Origin: Hyphomicrobiales bacterium
GTDB lineage: Bacteria; Pseudomonadota; Alphaproteobacteria; Rhizobiales; Rhizobiaceae
Assembly: GCA_900467745.1 (NCBI GenBank)
Contig: UBQW01000020.1
Location: 1 to 63,786 of the forward strand
Direction: 5' to 3'
DNA: 63,786 nucleotides
The notes below the pieces were generated by a model. That model was not told where the DNA came from, made no database searches, and saw only the letters and a program-made list of their open reading frames with translations. Positions 18,359 to 28,458 of this stretch are shown in pieces. The first letter of the stretch is position 1, and each line of letters begins with the position of its first letter. A program made the translations under genes and the position numbers.

Positions 18359-21300
18359 GCGAGATTTTCCTTTCCCGCATCGCGATCCAGGATTTCCGGA
18401 CCTTCGGCGACTTCGCGATCGACATTCCGGCGGCGCCCGGTCTTGTTCTGCTCACCGGCACCAACGGACTGGGAAAAAGCAGCTTCTTCGATGCGATCGA
18501 ATGGGGACTGACCAATAAAATCCGCCGGTTCGAACCCTATATCAACAAAGGCCGCAAGAAACTTGTCGAGAAGGATTATCTCACGCGCCGGGGCGCTGAG
18601 CCGGGGTCACATAGCGTCGCGCTGACCTTCTCGGACGGCGACGCTGTCGAGCGCACCGCAACCGGCGGCACGGCGATGGCGGACATCGTCGCGCAACTTG
18701 CGCGGCCAGACCGCCGCACGATTAACGATCTTGGGACATATCTCGCCCTCACTCATTTCCTCGGCCAGGCAGCGCAGCAACGGTTCACCAGCCGCGACCC
18801 GCAGGATCAGTGGCAAGCGCTCAAGGGGCCGAGCGGCATCGATCGGCTCGAGCGTGTCCGCGCGGGCCTGCGCGGGCGGGCGACCATCGCTGCATTCACG
18901 CGCCGGCTCGACGCTGAACAGGGCGTCGTCGCCGCGCTCGATCGGGAGATCGCGGACTGGCAAGGATGGATGGGCCGCCTTGAGCGGCTTCGCGCTGCCG
19001 CCCGCGCCACCGGCGTGCTGACTGCCGACGAAGTTGCTGCGCGGATCGACCAGCTTGAGAATGACCTTCAGCAGCTCGCATCGAGCCAGCCGCTTTCCGT
19101 CACGAGCGAGGGCCTCGGACAGCGCCTCGCGGCGCTCGGCGATCGAATCGGCGAAGCCTTGCGGGTGACCGGCGAACGAAAGGCAACGCTGGAGGGACTC
19201 TCGGCGCTTCCAATGCAGTATCTAATTAGCCAGGCCGAAGGTCGGCTCGATCATCCAAGTCTCGTGCGGCTGCGCAGCGAGATTAGCGATGCGCGGGCGC
19301 GGCTCGATCTGGCGTCACCGCTGGTCGGATCGGCCGGCGCCGCAGTGACCGCGCAGACCGCAGCAATCGCCACGATCAACCAGAACATCGCCGTACTTGA
19401 TGCCGCGCGTACTGATCTTGCCCGTCGTGCCCAGCTGGCCGAGCTGATCTTGACTGAGCAGCATGATCGGACGTCGCTGACTGAGGCGATCGCGGCGCAC
19501 CGCATGACGATCGTGGACGCCGACGCGAAGATAAGCCAACATCGCAAGGCGAGTGCTGAAGTCGCGAGCCTGCGGAGTCTCGCCGCATCGGCGCGTGCGC
19601 TAAACGAGGCGATGGCGGATTGCCAAGAACTCGAACGCGAGTCCGGGGCTGCCGAGTCGGCACTGGCGCAGGGACGCGAGGCCGCCGTACGCGCCGCTTC
19701 CGAACTTGTCCCGCTTGAGACGCAGCTAGCCGATCTAGACAGCAAGATTTCAGATGCCGAACGAGAACGCGCCGAGGCCGATCGCCATGCGTCAGCGGTC
19801 AGTGCGGCCTTGTCGCAGCTTGCCAGCCATATCCATGAGGACGAAACCAACTGCCCGGTGTGTCAAACACCGTTTGAGCCGGGCGCGCTCAAGGCGCTTG
19901 CCGATGCTGCGGCGTCGGGAAGCGACCATCGCCTCGCGCAAGCCGATGACGCGTTGGAGGCCTTGCGGAGCACCCGACCCGCGCTCAGCGATGAAATACG
20001 TCGCCTTCGCGGGGTCGTGGCGGCGGTCGACGGGCTCGAACGGGTCGCCAGGGCAGCCGCTGATGCGGTGACAAATGCCCGTGTCAGCATTGCCCAAACC
20101 CTCGCTACCGCTCCGGAGAACGACCTTGCCGCACTTGCGGCAACCCGGGCACGCGATGCGGATGCTGCACTTGCAGCGGCAGAGGCAGCGTTGGAACCAC
20201 TGTCGGCAAACGCGGCGGCGGCAACCGAACAGCGATCGAGCGTAGCGGCTGATCTCGACGAACTGATCGCGCGTGACAATCAGCTTGGCGCACGGGTGGA
20301 ACAGTATCAGGCAGAGGATCGAGCCTGCGCCGATCGCATCGCCGCACGCAATCTATCGAACGCTACGATCGGTGACATTGAAGCGAGATTGACGGCTGAG
20401 CGGGAGCGCGGCGAAGACGCGCGGACTCGTCTAGCACAGTTGAATGAGGCGGCGACCAGCGCGTCTGCGGACGTCCAGCGCGAGCAGGCGGCGCTCGACC
20501 TCGCGCAGCGTGACCTTGCCGCGGCCGAGGCGGCCCGCACAACCTCGGAACAGGCGGCGCAGCAGATGCAGCAGCGCTGGACGCGTGTTGGTCTTAACGA
20601 CATTCCGAGCCAGGCTGAATATGACCGCGGGCTCTCCACCATCGAGGCCGTGCTGGCGAGTCTGCGGTCACTGGCCGAACGCCAACTTGTCCTTGGCCGC
20701 GAAAATGAGGACGCGCTTCTCCAGAGCGAAATAGACGAGATCGCCGCTTCGATGCGGGCGACCGGAGGGGACGACGGTATTCGGGATCCGGCGGCCTATC
20801 TGGCTGCGCTAAAGACCAAGCTCGAGGCTGCGCGTGCGGCGGTCAAACTCACCACCACGGCACGCAGTGCAGTAAATCGCTACTCGGAAGACCTTCAGAA
20901 GCAGGCTGACGATTTCTCGGCGCGCGTGCTCGACCCGCTCAATACGGTGATCGACGATTTTAACGAGGCGATGCTGAGCACGCCTGGTGAAAGCATCCAG
21001 TTCAAGGCTGACACGAGGGTCGATGCTACCAGTTTCGGCATGGCGCTGCGCTACCGCGAGAAGGTCGCCAATGCGATCGAGACGAAGAAGGATTTGCCGC
21101 CTCAGATCGTTTTGAGCGAGGGTCAGCTTGCCGCGAATGGTTTCAGCATCCTGTGCGCGGCGAGTACCGCCTATCCCTGGTCCCGCTGGCGCGCCCTGCT
21201 GCTCGACGATCCACTGCAGCATAATGATATCATTCACACAGCCGCCTTTGTCGACGTCATGCGTAATATGGTGGAATTGAACGGCTATCAGCTGATCATG

Positions 21301-21489
21301 TCGAGCCATGACCGCGGCGAAAGTGAATTCATCGCACGCAAATTTGATGCAGCCGGTCTGCCTTGCTCTACGGTCCTTTTAACAGCGCCTTCGGACAAAG
21401 GCCTAGTTTGGAACGCGCCAGAACATAACAAGGCCGCGAGACGGATCTTGCGCAAGGATGAACAGCCTCCGAGCGCCAGTAGCGCCTGA
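18355..21489 (+). CDS. SMC/Rad50-like ABC ATPase with zinc hook
   Basis: A 1044-residue SMC/Rad50/RecN-type ATPase. Walker A is GTNGLGKS (residues 35-42). Two long alanine/arginine-rich coiled coils (about 160-480 and 520-860) flank a zinc-hook Cys500-Pro-Val-Cys503. The ABC signature LSEGQ is at 920-924 and Walker B LLLDDP near 948-953. The split head with a CxxC hook is the Rad50 layout; no Mre11 homologue lies nearby. As the last gene of a three-gene overlapping operon it should be the DNA- or nucleoprotein-sensing motor of the module. Defence function is inferred from the family and from the surrounding nucleases. Confidence 0.85.
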   Translation: MSEIFLSRIAIQDFRTFGDFAIDIPAAPGLVLLTGTNGLGKSSFFDAIEWGLTNKIRRFEPYINKGRKKLVEKDYLTRRGAEPGSHSVALTFSDGDAVERTATGGTAMADIVAQLARPDRRTINDLGTYLALTHFLGQAAQQRFTSRDPQDQWQALKGPSGIDRLERVRAGLRGRATIAAFTRRLDAEQGVVAALDREIADWQGWMGRLERLRAAARATGVLTADEVAARIDQLENDLQQLASSQPLSVTSEGLGQRLAALGDRIGEALRVTGERKATLEGLSALPMQYLISQAEGRLDHPSLVRLRSEISDARARLDLASPLVGSAGAAVTAQTAAIATINQNIAVLDAARTDLARRAQLAELILTEQHDRTSLTEAIAAHRMTIVDADAKISQHRKASAEVASLRSLAASARALNEAMADCQELERESGAAESALAQGREAAVRAASELVPLETQLADLDSKISDAERERAEADRHASAVSAALSQLASHIHEDETNCPVCQTPFEPGALKALADAAASGSDHRLAQADDALEALRSTRPALSDEIRRLRGVVAAVDGLERVARAAADAVTNARVSIAQTLATAPENDLAALAATRARDADAALAAAEAALEPLSANAAAATEQRSSVAADLDELIARDNQLGARVEQYQAEDRACADRIAARNLSNATIGDIEARLTAERERGEDARTRLAQLNEAATSASADVQREQAALDLAQRDLAAAEAARTTSEQAAQQMQQRWTRVGLNDIPSQAEYDRGLSTIEAVLASLRSLAERQLVLGRENEDALLQSEIDEIAASMRATGGDDGIRDPAAYLAALKTKLEAARAAVKLTTTARSAVNRYSEDLQKQADDFSARVLDPLNTVIDDFNEAMLSTPGESIQFKADTRVDATSFGMALRYREKVANAIETKKDLPPQIVLSEGQLAANGFSILCAASTAYPWSRWRALLLDDPLQHNDIIHTAAFVDVMRNMVELNGYQLIMSSHDRGESEFIARKFDAAGLPCSTVLLTAPSDKGLVWNAPEHNKAARRILRKDEQPPSASSA

Positions 21490-22627
21490 CGCGGCTAAAT
21501 CAAAGGTTATATTCTGATGGTTAAGTGCGATCAGTTCGCCAAAGATGATCGGCAATCTGACGCAAGTCCCGCGTCAACCCCGGCAACAATACCGATCAAG
21601 CGGTCGCCGTTGCGCTGCGCGCGGATGAGAAGAATGTCGCTGATGACGGCCTAGCGCGGTGCCTGCCTCCTCAAATCGAAAGCGATATTGTCCTCCGCTT
21701 TCATGGCTTCCAAAAAGCGCTTGGCTGTCCGATATGGAGGCAAAGCAGGCATCGTCCGCACTTCGCCCCGATCTTTCTTTGAAACTGCAGACCACATTGT
21801 GCGAAATAAGATCTGTTGATGTGAAGGGATTTGAACCAGTGGTCTGATTGTACCAAGTTCGATACGCTTGAAATTCCTTAGAAGTTCTCGGAACTCCGCG
21901 TCACACGTATTGATCATTTCGGCTAGCGCAAATTACTCGTTCGCCCCACCTCTCCAGTCCGATTCAGACATGGACGGATGGGACCAAGACTCATCGGGCA
22001 CTGCTTCTACGTCCGGCCTTGACGCTATCTTGGCTGACCACGCATTAATACGGCGATGCTTCTGCCTGCATTTTCTTAGATGACATCGCCCGGTGAGTTA
22101 GATTTGTTGCAAATCGTGGCGCCTCCTCCCTGCATCTGTATCGGAATATTTGTCGGCCCACGCGGCAGTTTTCCCGCCAGCTGATGGATTTTTCGCGGCG
22201 ACATCGATTCGAGCTGCTCCTTTATCTGGTAAACAGATATCGTCAGGACTCGTCCTGATGGTCCCTGTCCAGACGATCCAGAGCCAGACGAAGGCCTTCA
22301 CTGAATAGGGCAACGATTTAATCATTGAGAGCAAGAGCGGGTTGGCGTGTGATGGTGTCGGTTGCGTCATCAACCAGCGCCGTGTCACATCGGTACTTCG
22401 GGTCCGCGGCGGCTCGGACCACCAGCGCTGTGAGGACCGCGTGGATTCCCTTGACTCCCAAGTTCTTACTGGTCCATTCGACACTTGGAAGCACGTTGAA
22501 TGCGAGACGAAGGCAAATGGAAGGCGGTGCACACATGTCCCTTTTTTGCTCTTGAGCGGTCCGAACCGAGCCATCCGTTCTTCCGACCGGCTTTGCATTC
22601 CTAGTGAGTGCTGCGGTGCGCTCTGAC
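21490..22627. other. 1.1-kb gap with degenerate sequence
   Basis: No gene is supported. A minus-strand frame at 22318-22536 (72 aa; KNLGVKGIHAVLTALVVRAA) has protein-like composition but no recognised family, no clear start and an early stop, so it may be a decayed fragment. GGTTCAAATCCC on the minus strand near 21825 resembles a tRNA T-loop but no tRNA can be folded around it. The region separates the ATPase operon from the minus-strand defence genes. Confidence 0.4.
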
Positions 22628-23901
22628 TCAGTCGGCGGGGGGCGATGGCTTCTTCGGTGGAAGCAGGCTCATATTGTCCCTGGACATTTCTATCTCGCGG
22701 AGGATGGGAACAACTCTGTTTCCAAGTTTGTGTGCGACGACTTCGGGCAAGGCCAAAGGACCGACGAAGGATTCTCCTGGCAGTGAGATAATGTAGATCT
22801 GCCCGTCCCTATAGACTGCGGCATCGATCACAGGGTAGCTGGATAGCTCCTCTGCGATCACGATCGAGAGCTTGGTGCCGCCAGGACTATGAATGTGCGC
22901 GGCAAGCCGATCGCCGTGGTTCCAAATGCAGATCGTCCAAGCGCCAGGCCATGTCAGGAATTCCCGTAACTCTTGAGCAACCGTGGCCTGCCCGTCCCCG
23001 AGCATACCCGTTCCACGAATCCGGAGCTCCCGCCTTTCGCGACTATGCCTGGCCCAAAGACCTCTGCGCAGCTCAGTACCATAGCCGCTCTCGCCATGAC
23101 GTTTGCCGAAGATCCTATGTCCAATGCCAAGCGCAAGCTTGCATAGGAATCGGCCATCGAAATCAGCCTGAACAGGTATCCGGGTGTGAACGCTATTATT
23201 TGAGAGAGCGTGCGCCAGGACACGTTTGTCTCGCGCCTGCTGTGGATCCGCTGGATCTCCCTGAGGAAACAGAACCGGCAAAATCGGCGCGAACTTTGGG
23301 TCGTCAATCGCGACCTCGGTAAGTACACATCTTTTGGCCATCGCGAATTGTTGCTTGAAGCTGAGGGCCGCGGTCAGAGACCAATATTCGTTGGAGGACG
23401 TAAAGGCCAGATAAGCCCGTCCAGGATCCTTTTTCTTTCGGCGGATCGTGTCTCCCCGGCGAACGTATCCCAGCGTTCTTCGTCAGCCAGGTGAAAATGG
23501 TAGATGCGTTCGCCAGCAGGGCCCTGCCATCGTTCGCAGATCTCCCCTTCCTCTGTTGGTAAACTGGGCTCGACACCAAGATAGTGCAAAGGCACCGCGG
23601 TCGGCTTGGATGGATTCAAGAATCGGTAGCTTTGGTTTGCGATCTCCATTTGCACGAACCAGCTCTTGATGAACGCGCCGTCGACGAAGAGACCGCATAC
23701 GTTATTGCACTTTTCGCAAACCTCTCTTGTCTTGAAAAAGTCACCACAGAGCGCTCCGCCCAGCGCATCGGGCCAAATGTGCTCCAAGGAGAACTCCTCA
23801 ATCGGTTTTTCTCGGAAGCAATAAATGCAACGCCGCTTAGGCAATATTTCGGACAAAATGCACTCCTCGCTCCGTAGTCTGGAAGGACAATGCCAGCGCA
23901 T
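22628..23901 (-). pseudogene. HNH endonuclease (HNH_5 type), frameshifted near 23415
   Basis: One HNH protein of about 410 residues split over two frames. The upstream part (23901 to about 23415) carries the zinc knuckle CIYCFREKP, the HNH core EHIWPDALGG, CEKCNN and the family sequence LFVDGAFIKSWF. The downstream part continues in another frame with LAFTSSNEYWSLTAALSFKQ and runs to 22628. A single-base indel in the segment near 23410-23420 would rejoin them. As sequenced, the HNH half is followed by nine foreign codons and a stop. HNH proteins of this type are common in phage-defence islands; the target is unknown. Confidence 0.75.
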
Positions 23902-23933
23902 CTATAAGATCGATGGACGCCAGCAGATCCTCG

Positions 23934-24605
23934 TTAGGAAATCAAATTGACGCCCTCGACGGGATAGAGGCTCTGAAACCTACAATACGCCCGGCACCAG
24001 TCGGCCGCGACCGGCGACAGCCAGCTTATCATCTGCAGGATATTGCCGTAGTGCTTCGGCAGATCCCAATAGAGGACCGTCTCATGATGGGCGAGGCGGT
24101 TGCGCAAGGTCCGGATCGGACCAAGCGGCCTGGTGAAGTCCTTGCGACGAAGACCTTTGCCATCCTCGCGCCTGGCGATGTCCTTCAGGGTCTGCTGCCA
24201 CAGGTTCTCGTATTCCTTACCAAGCATGGCTGTCCAAAAGCCGAAGGTGAGCGCTGCAACGATCCGGGCAGGAGTGTCGTCCTTGCCCTTCTCGGCAAGA
24301 TCTTGGCGGGCTCTGGCGAGCATGTCGGGCTGGATGGCGTTGAGCTGGTGCTTGGGCATGTCGAACCAGGTATCGCCATGCGCCTCGGCCATGACCTGGT
24401 GGATACGATTGCGCAATGCCACCTCCAGCATGTGGAGGGGGAGCTGAAGGCTCTCGCTTAACAGGGCATTGAGGGTATAGAGGGAGACAGCCCTGTTGCG
24501 GTCTCCGCCTGCCCATCCTAGATAGGTGCCGAACCTGTCTGCCGACAGGATGTCCTCTATGCCGGGGTAGGGTATGGTCTCGTCCATGCTCATGGTGCTC
24601 ATCAT
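23934..24605 (-). CDS. Abi-family (HEPN-type) abortive-infection protein
   Basis: A 223-residue Abi-like protein (Abi_2/AbiD/F type). The conserved C-terminal motif RNRLAHHE gives the R168-x4-H173 catalytic pattern of HEPN RNases, and the N-terminal half has FGTYLGWAGGDRNRAVSLY and MLEVALRNRIHQVM. Proteins of this family cause abortive infection, probably by cleaving RNA. The true start may be the internal ATG at 24587. It lies 111 bp downstream of a plasmid-replication-like HTH protein on the same strand. No antitoxin is obvious. Confidence 0.8.
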   Translation of the reverse strand: MMSTMSMDETIPYPGIEDILSADRFGTYLGWAGGDRNRAVSLYTLNALLSESLQLPLHMLEVALRNRIHQVMAEAHGDTWFDMPKHQLNAIQPDMLARARQDLAEKGKDDTPARIVAALTFGFWTAMLGKEYENLWQQTLKDIARREDGKGLRRKDFTRPLGPIRTLRNRLAHHETVLYWDLPKHYGNILQMISWLSPVAADWCRAYCRFQSLYPVEGVNLIS

Positions 24606-24716
24606 AGGTCCCAGGGATTGATTTATCCCCCACCCCTGTATATATCTTGCTTCGTAAACCCCGGTACCGTCTCTGCCCTAGGCATGCGGCCGGGGTAATT
24701 TGTTTCTGGGCCTACC

Positions 24717-25208
24717 CTACTGCTCCTTGAGCCTCTTGCCCTTGGGGGTCTCCACACGCTTCCTCTCTGCCTGCCGCTTGGCCCTCTCTTGGGCGAATTC
24801 AGGCTCAAGGTCCTTGATACGCTGGATCAGGCCATCGAGGTGGTAGGTATTGGCGCCCCAGTCGCCCGATGAGGTTTTATGCTGCACTCTTTGGATGAGA
24901 CCGGCCTTCTCCAGCGCTTTCATGTTGGGCTTGATACTGGACTGCTTGATGCCGATCCGGTCGGCCAGCTGCTGCTTAGTGGGGAAGGGGGGACGGTCCG
25001 GCGACCAAAAGAGGTCGAGCAGATGCATCAGCAGACAGAACTGCGTGCTGTTGATGCCGAGTCGATGCTGGGAGCGGATGAGGATCGTCGGGATGGCGGC
25101 ATAGCCATGACTCTTGATCTTCTTGCCCCAGATCTTGTCGAAGCTACTGGGCGCTGGTTCGTCAGACTTCGTCGGAAAGGCGACGACGGTATTGTCTTGA
25201 GTGGTCAT
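24717..25208 (-). CDS. helix-turn-helix protein (HTH_36 type, replication-initiator-like)
   Basis: A 163-residue protein with a winged-helix segment (KQQLADRIGIKQSSIKPNMK, then ALEKAGLIQRV) of the HTH_36 type found in plasmid and phage replication proteins. A long basic C-terminus (AQERAKRQAERKRVETPKGK) follows. The start at 25208 is chosen because the open frame upstream has no protein character. It may be a small-replicon initiator or a regulator of the following abi gene. The nearby hexamer-like repeats of CCCCTACC on the plus strand (25390-25440) could be its sites; that is speculative. Confidence 0.65.
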   Translation of the reverse strand: MTTQDNTVVAFPTKSDEPAPSSFDKIWGKKIKSHGYAAIPTILIRSQHRLGINSTQFCLLMHLLDLFWSPDRPPFPTKQQLADRIGIKQSSIKPNMKALEKAGLIQRVQHKTSSGDWGANTYHLDGLIQRIKDLEPEFAQERAKRQAERKRVETPKGKRLKEQ

Positions 25209-25547
25209 TGGAAGTCTCGCAAACGTTGAACGTAGCGAGAATGTGATGGAAGAACCCGCGCGCTTCAATAGGGCGGCCGGAGCAAGGTGGGATAGAATTC
25301 TACCGCACCCGCCTACCCGTGATTCGTCTACCTCGCCTTTAGGGCTGATTGACTGACGATGCTTAGTGGTGATGTTTTCATCCCCACCTGGGCCAGATAG
25401 ATCCCCCACCGTAGGGTAGTAGTCTCCCCTACCCCTACGCATTGATTTTGAAAACCCGCCTGCGCGCCGGTGCTTGAGGCGGTCCCGCTGAATGGCCCCA
25501 TCGTTCTTCGCGTTCCCAAAGCAAAAGCACAGGGGCGGATATCGCCC
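25209..25547. promoter_or_regulatory. upstream region of the HTH_36 gene with short pyrimidine-rich repeats
   Basis: No gene here. Between 25300 and 25440 the plus strand has repeated CTACC/CCCCTACC/CCCACC blocks (for example TCCCCTACCCCTACG near 25426-25440; GGGGTAGG on the other strand), also seen at 24625-24720 around the end of the HTH gene. They could be iteron-like binding sites for the HTH_36 protein. This is a visual impression only. Confidence 0.3.
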
Positions 25548-26513
25548 TTAGCCTGACGAGGCCTTCCGCATGCCCGCCTCGACGAGGAATTGATCCTCCA
25601 AATAATCGATCGCGGTACGAAGGCCGTTGCCCTGCAGTCCTTTGAGGTGATCTACGACAGGGGCGGGAAGAACCGCGCGAAGCAACTGATCACATCCGCT
25701 ATCGCTGCGCCAATCTTTGTATCGCTCTTCCTTATAGGAATTTGTCAGCATCAATGATGCTCGTCCATAGATCGCGTGGATCACGAAATATATGGACCAT
25801 AGTCGCTGGCTGACGAATGGTCGCTCCTTTGAAGCCTCGTCACCACCGGCTTTCGCCAACTTTGCGATCGCCGCTTGCAAATCCCGGAACTCGAGCACGC
25901 AATCCATTACGGGCATCTCGTCTGCGCCGCTGAAGTATGCATCCATCTCCTGCGGCAAGAGGATCGAATCGACGAAGAGAACCATGCCGAACTCGGTCGA
26001 GAAATTTCGGAGAATCTGCCACAGGTTCTCGACGGCCTGAATTTGGCGCTCGTTAAGCGGGGTGCTGCTTACCCCCGAAGCTTGCACCGTGATGCTTGCG
26101 GCATTAACGGTATGGGCGGAGAGGCCGCCTGTCTGCCCTACGGTCGAAACGTTCTGCTGAAGCGAAATCGCGATGCGGGCAACCTCATCGTCAGATACGG
26201 GCGACGCGCCTCCTTCATGGTCATACTTGATTTGGTGAAGGCGCTCGACCGTGTAGGAGGACTCGTCGTCGTCAATCACCCTATGATGAGTTGGACACAT
26301 CAAAATCAGATTTTCGCGGAGGTGACGATCCGTCGGCGACTGAGCAGGATCGTGACGAGCGCTGCCCGGACGAGCGCCTTTGATGTGACAAACCTCACCG
26401 ATCAGCGTATCGCCGAGGGCCATCGGAGCTTTGCACTTCGGAAATGCGCAACGATTACCGGATCTTGCAAATAGAAGCTTGATATCAGTGATACTTGGTC
26501 CGCTTGTCGGCAT
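25548..26513 (-). CDS. HNH endonuclease-domain protein
   Basis: A 321-residue protein with an N-terminal HNH nuclease domain: zinc ligands in CAFPKCKAPM (Cys22, Cys27), EVCHIKGARPGS with the first catalytic His, then LILMCPTHHRVID. A short linker containing TGGLSAHTVNAASITVQASG joins it to a helical C-terminal domain of unknown type. It is the last gene of a minus-strand operon, 25 bp after the 639-residue protein. The likely role is the nuclease effector of that operon, but it could act alone. Confidence 0.8.
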   Translation of the reverse strand: MPTSGPSITDIKLLFARSGNRCAFPKCKAPMALGDTLIGEVCHIKGARPGSARHDPAQSPTDRHLRENLILMCPTHHRVIDDDESSYTVERLHQIKYDHEGGASPVSDDEVARIAISLQQNVSTVGQTGGLSAHTVNAASITVQASGVSSTPLNERQIQAVENLWQILRNFSTEFGMVLFVDSILLPQEMDAYFSGADEMPVMDCVLEFRDLQAAIAKLAKAGGDEASKERPFVSQRLWSIYFVIHAIYGRASLMLTNSYKEERYKDWRSDSGCDQLLRAVLPAPVVDHLKGLQGNGLRTAIDYLEDQFLVEAGMRKASSG

Positions 26514-26538
26514 ATCTCTCCTCCCACGATCGCAAATT

Positions 26539-28458
26539 TTATGACGAGTAAGCCTCGAGGGCGGCGTTTGCTTTAGCTAGTGGGCTTATGAGTGATGCCT
26601 CGAGGTCTTGGATCTGACGCAAGACAAAAAGCAGCTTCGAGGCTTCCACCTTGTCGCTAATTTCGAATGCGACCTCGGTCAGCCACTCACCACAAAAGGA
26701 TGACCACTGGGCCAGGTCGGAGCGAGATGCTGCCGCAATCATCGCCACCCGAACTTCATCATTCGCGCTCGGTTTAAAGCGTTTCCGTCGGCGCAATATG
26801 CGAGTCAGGATACGAAGCGTATCGGCAAGTTCACCACTTCGACTGACTGCAGCAACAATTGCCAGCCCGCTTATAAGACTGAAGACGCGCGCGTCGTCGT
26901 CCAGGTTTTCTATCGAGAACTTCACACGCCTCAGGGCCGCTGCAGCTAGCGCGGAAAGTTCCGACGGTAGGACGTCTACGAGAGACACATTCACGAGACC
27001 TGCGAATGAGTTCGCGCTTAGGGTTTCCGCTTCGAGAGAGGCGCGGACTTGATCCAGAATATGTTCTGGCACTCTCCCTAGCGGCGTTGTCGAGCCCTCC
27101 AAAGGACTGGGAAGGCTCGCGAAGGGCCAGTCCACCGCCTTTGCGAGCGGTGAATCAGGTCCAACAAGGAGCGTGCGAAGACGGTCGCATGTAATTCTAT
27201 CGTCGTTTGCTGCTACGGCATTCCTGATCCGACCGATAAAATCTGCCCGGATCTGCTCTGCACTTATGAAGTCAGGCAGCCAACGCGGTTCGAGCCGCAA
27301 ATCGACGAGACCTTGAAGGTAGAAATCGTGGGACCATCCAAGCCCGTCCGCCCACCGGACGACCGCGGTGCGATCGACAGGTGTGCCGCTGAAAGCCCGT
27401 AAGATGACAGAGGCCTGAGCGAGAGACGCTTGCTTGCGATAATAGGGTTGGCTTCGAGGAAAGACTTTCTTCCTGGAAAGCTCGGATGCGGTGAGCACCG
27501 TCATCCATGACAGAAGCGCAAACTCGCTTTCGTCCCTGTGCGGATCGTCGGCGATGAAGTCCCCGACCACCGCCTCGATAAAGGATGCCAGTACGGGCTG
27601 CGTATCGCAGTGCGCGAGCGCAATTTCGACTGCCGCGACCTTCGAGAGTGGATCATCGTCTGACGCAATCCTGGAAAAGATCTCGGCGAGCATCTCTTCT
27701 CCGACATCGGGCAACTGAACTGCTTTGGAAAATGACCCAAGCGAGCACAATGAGAGCGCGAACCGGAAGCCCTGTTCCGGCTTCCAGGCTTGCCATCTGC
27801 CGATCATCCGGGAGGCTTCATCGATATATTCATCGAGGGTAGTGTGCTCGTTGATCTTGCCAATCAAGAATTCGTAGTACCGGGAATCGGACGGGGTGAG
27901 ATTGGAGAGGTCCGCGGTCCCCTCCATAAGGCTAGCGTTCAAGCCCTGATACACCCCTGCGGGTATCAGCGCGAGTTCGCCAACGAGCTTGGCGAATTCG
28001 TCGTCACCAAGGGCATCTGGCCGGGCAAGCCTGTAATTCCAAAGTTCTGCTAGCTCACCGTGGATGTTCATTTCGGCGCAGGTGGCGCCGAACCATTTTA
28101 GTCGGACCTCAGGATCAGCGGCTAAGGCCGCATAAGACTTCAAGCGATACCTCGAGGTCGCACCGCTCAAAAAGAATCTGACCTCACCATCCACGGAATT
28201 TGCGACAACCGACCATGGCTCTCCGTTCGTATCGACGACTTTTTGTGCGACTTCGGGGCCGTCTACGCTTTTTCGGAGCCCACTGAGCAACTGGTCCCTC
28301 TCGAAAGTCGGACCGTTGTTGCCGATTGCAATTTTGGTTGTGATCGGGATCTGCCACTCATTGACGAATGCCGCATCGTCCAACAATTCACGAACGATGC
28401 TCGGAGGAATGTTACTGAGAGCAATCTCAGCCATCAGGTCTCGCCGGATGTCGTTCAC
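26539..28458 (-). CDS. unrecognised 639-residue helical protein
   Basis: I do not recognise this protein. It is soluble, rich in alternating helical segments and without cysteine clusters, Walker motifs or signal peptide. Segments such as LSLCSLGSFSKAVQLPDVGE and EIFSRIASDDDPLSKVAAVE suggest an alpha-solenoid (HEAT/TPR-like) scaffold. The start ATG overlaps the stop of the PIN gene (ATGA, 28455-28458), so it is translationally coupled, and the HNH gene follows 25 bp later. It is therefore a dedicated partner of the hydrolase-TPR-PIN protein. No activity is proposed. Confidence 0.75.
   Translation of the reverse strand: MNDIRRDLMAEIALSNIPPSIVRELLDDAAFVNEWQIPITTKIAIGNNGPTFERDQLLSGLRKSVDGPEVAQKVVDTNGEPWSVVANSVDGEVRFFLSGATSRYRLKSYAALAADPEVRLKWFGATCAEMNIHGELAELWNYRLARPDALGDDEFAKLVGELALIPAGVYQGLNASLMEGTADLSNLTPSDSRYYEFLIGKINEHTTLDEYIDEASRMIGRWQAWKPEQGFRFALSLCSLGSFSKAVQLPDVGEEMLAEIFSRIASDDDPLSKVAAVEIALAHCDTQPVLASFIEAVVGDFIADDPHRDESEFALLSWMTVLTASELSRKKVFPRSQPYYRKQASLAQASVILRAFSGTPVDRTAVVRWADGLGWSHDFYLQGLVDLRLEPRWLPDFISAEQIRADFIGRIRNAVAANDDRITCDRLRTLLVGPDSPLAKAVDWPFASLPSPLEGSTTPLGRVPEHILDQVRASLEAETLSANSFAGLVNVSLVDVLPSELSALAAAALRRVKFSIENLDDDARVFSLISGLAIVAAVSRSGELADTLRILTRILRRRKRFKPSANDEVRVAMIAAASRSDLAQWSSFCGEWLTEVAFEISDKVEASKLLFVLRQIQDLEASLISPLAKANAALEAYSS

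Noticed and set aside
21820..21850. tRNA-like GGTTCAAATCCC on the minus strand next to the ATPase operon, as a possible attachment site
   Set aside because: The flanking bases do not form a T-stem, and no anticodon arm or acceptor stem can be drawn around it.
25380..25445. CRISPR-like array suggested by repeated CCCCTACC blocks
   Set aside because: Units are short, irregular and without constant spacers, and no cas gene is in the window.
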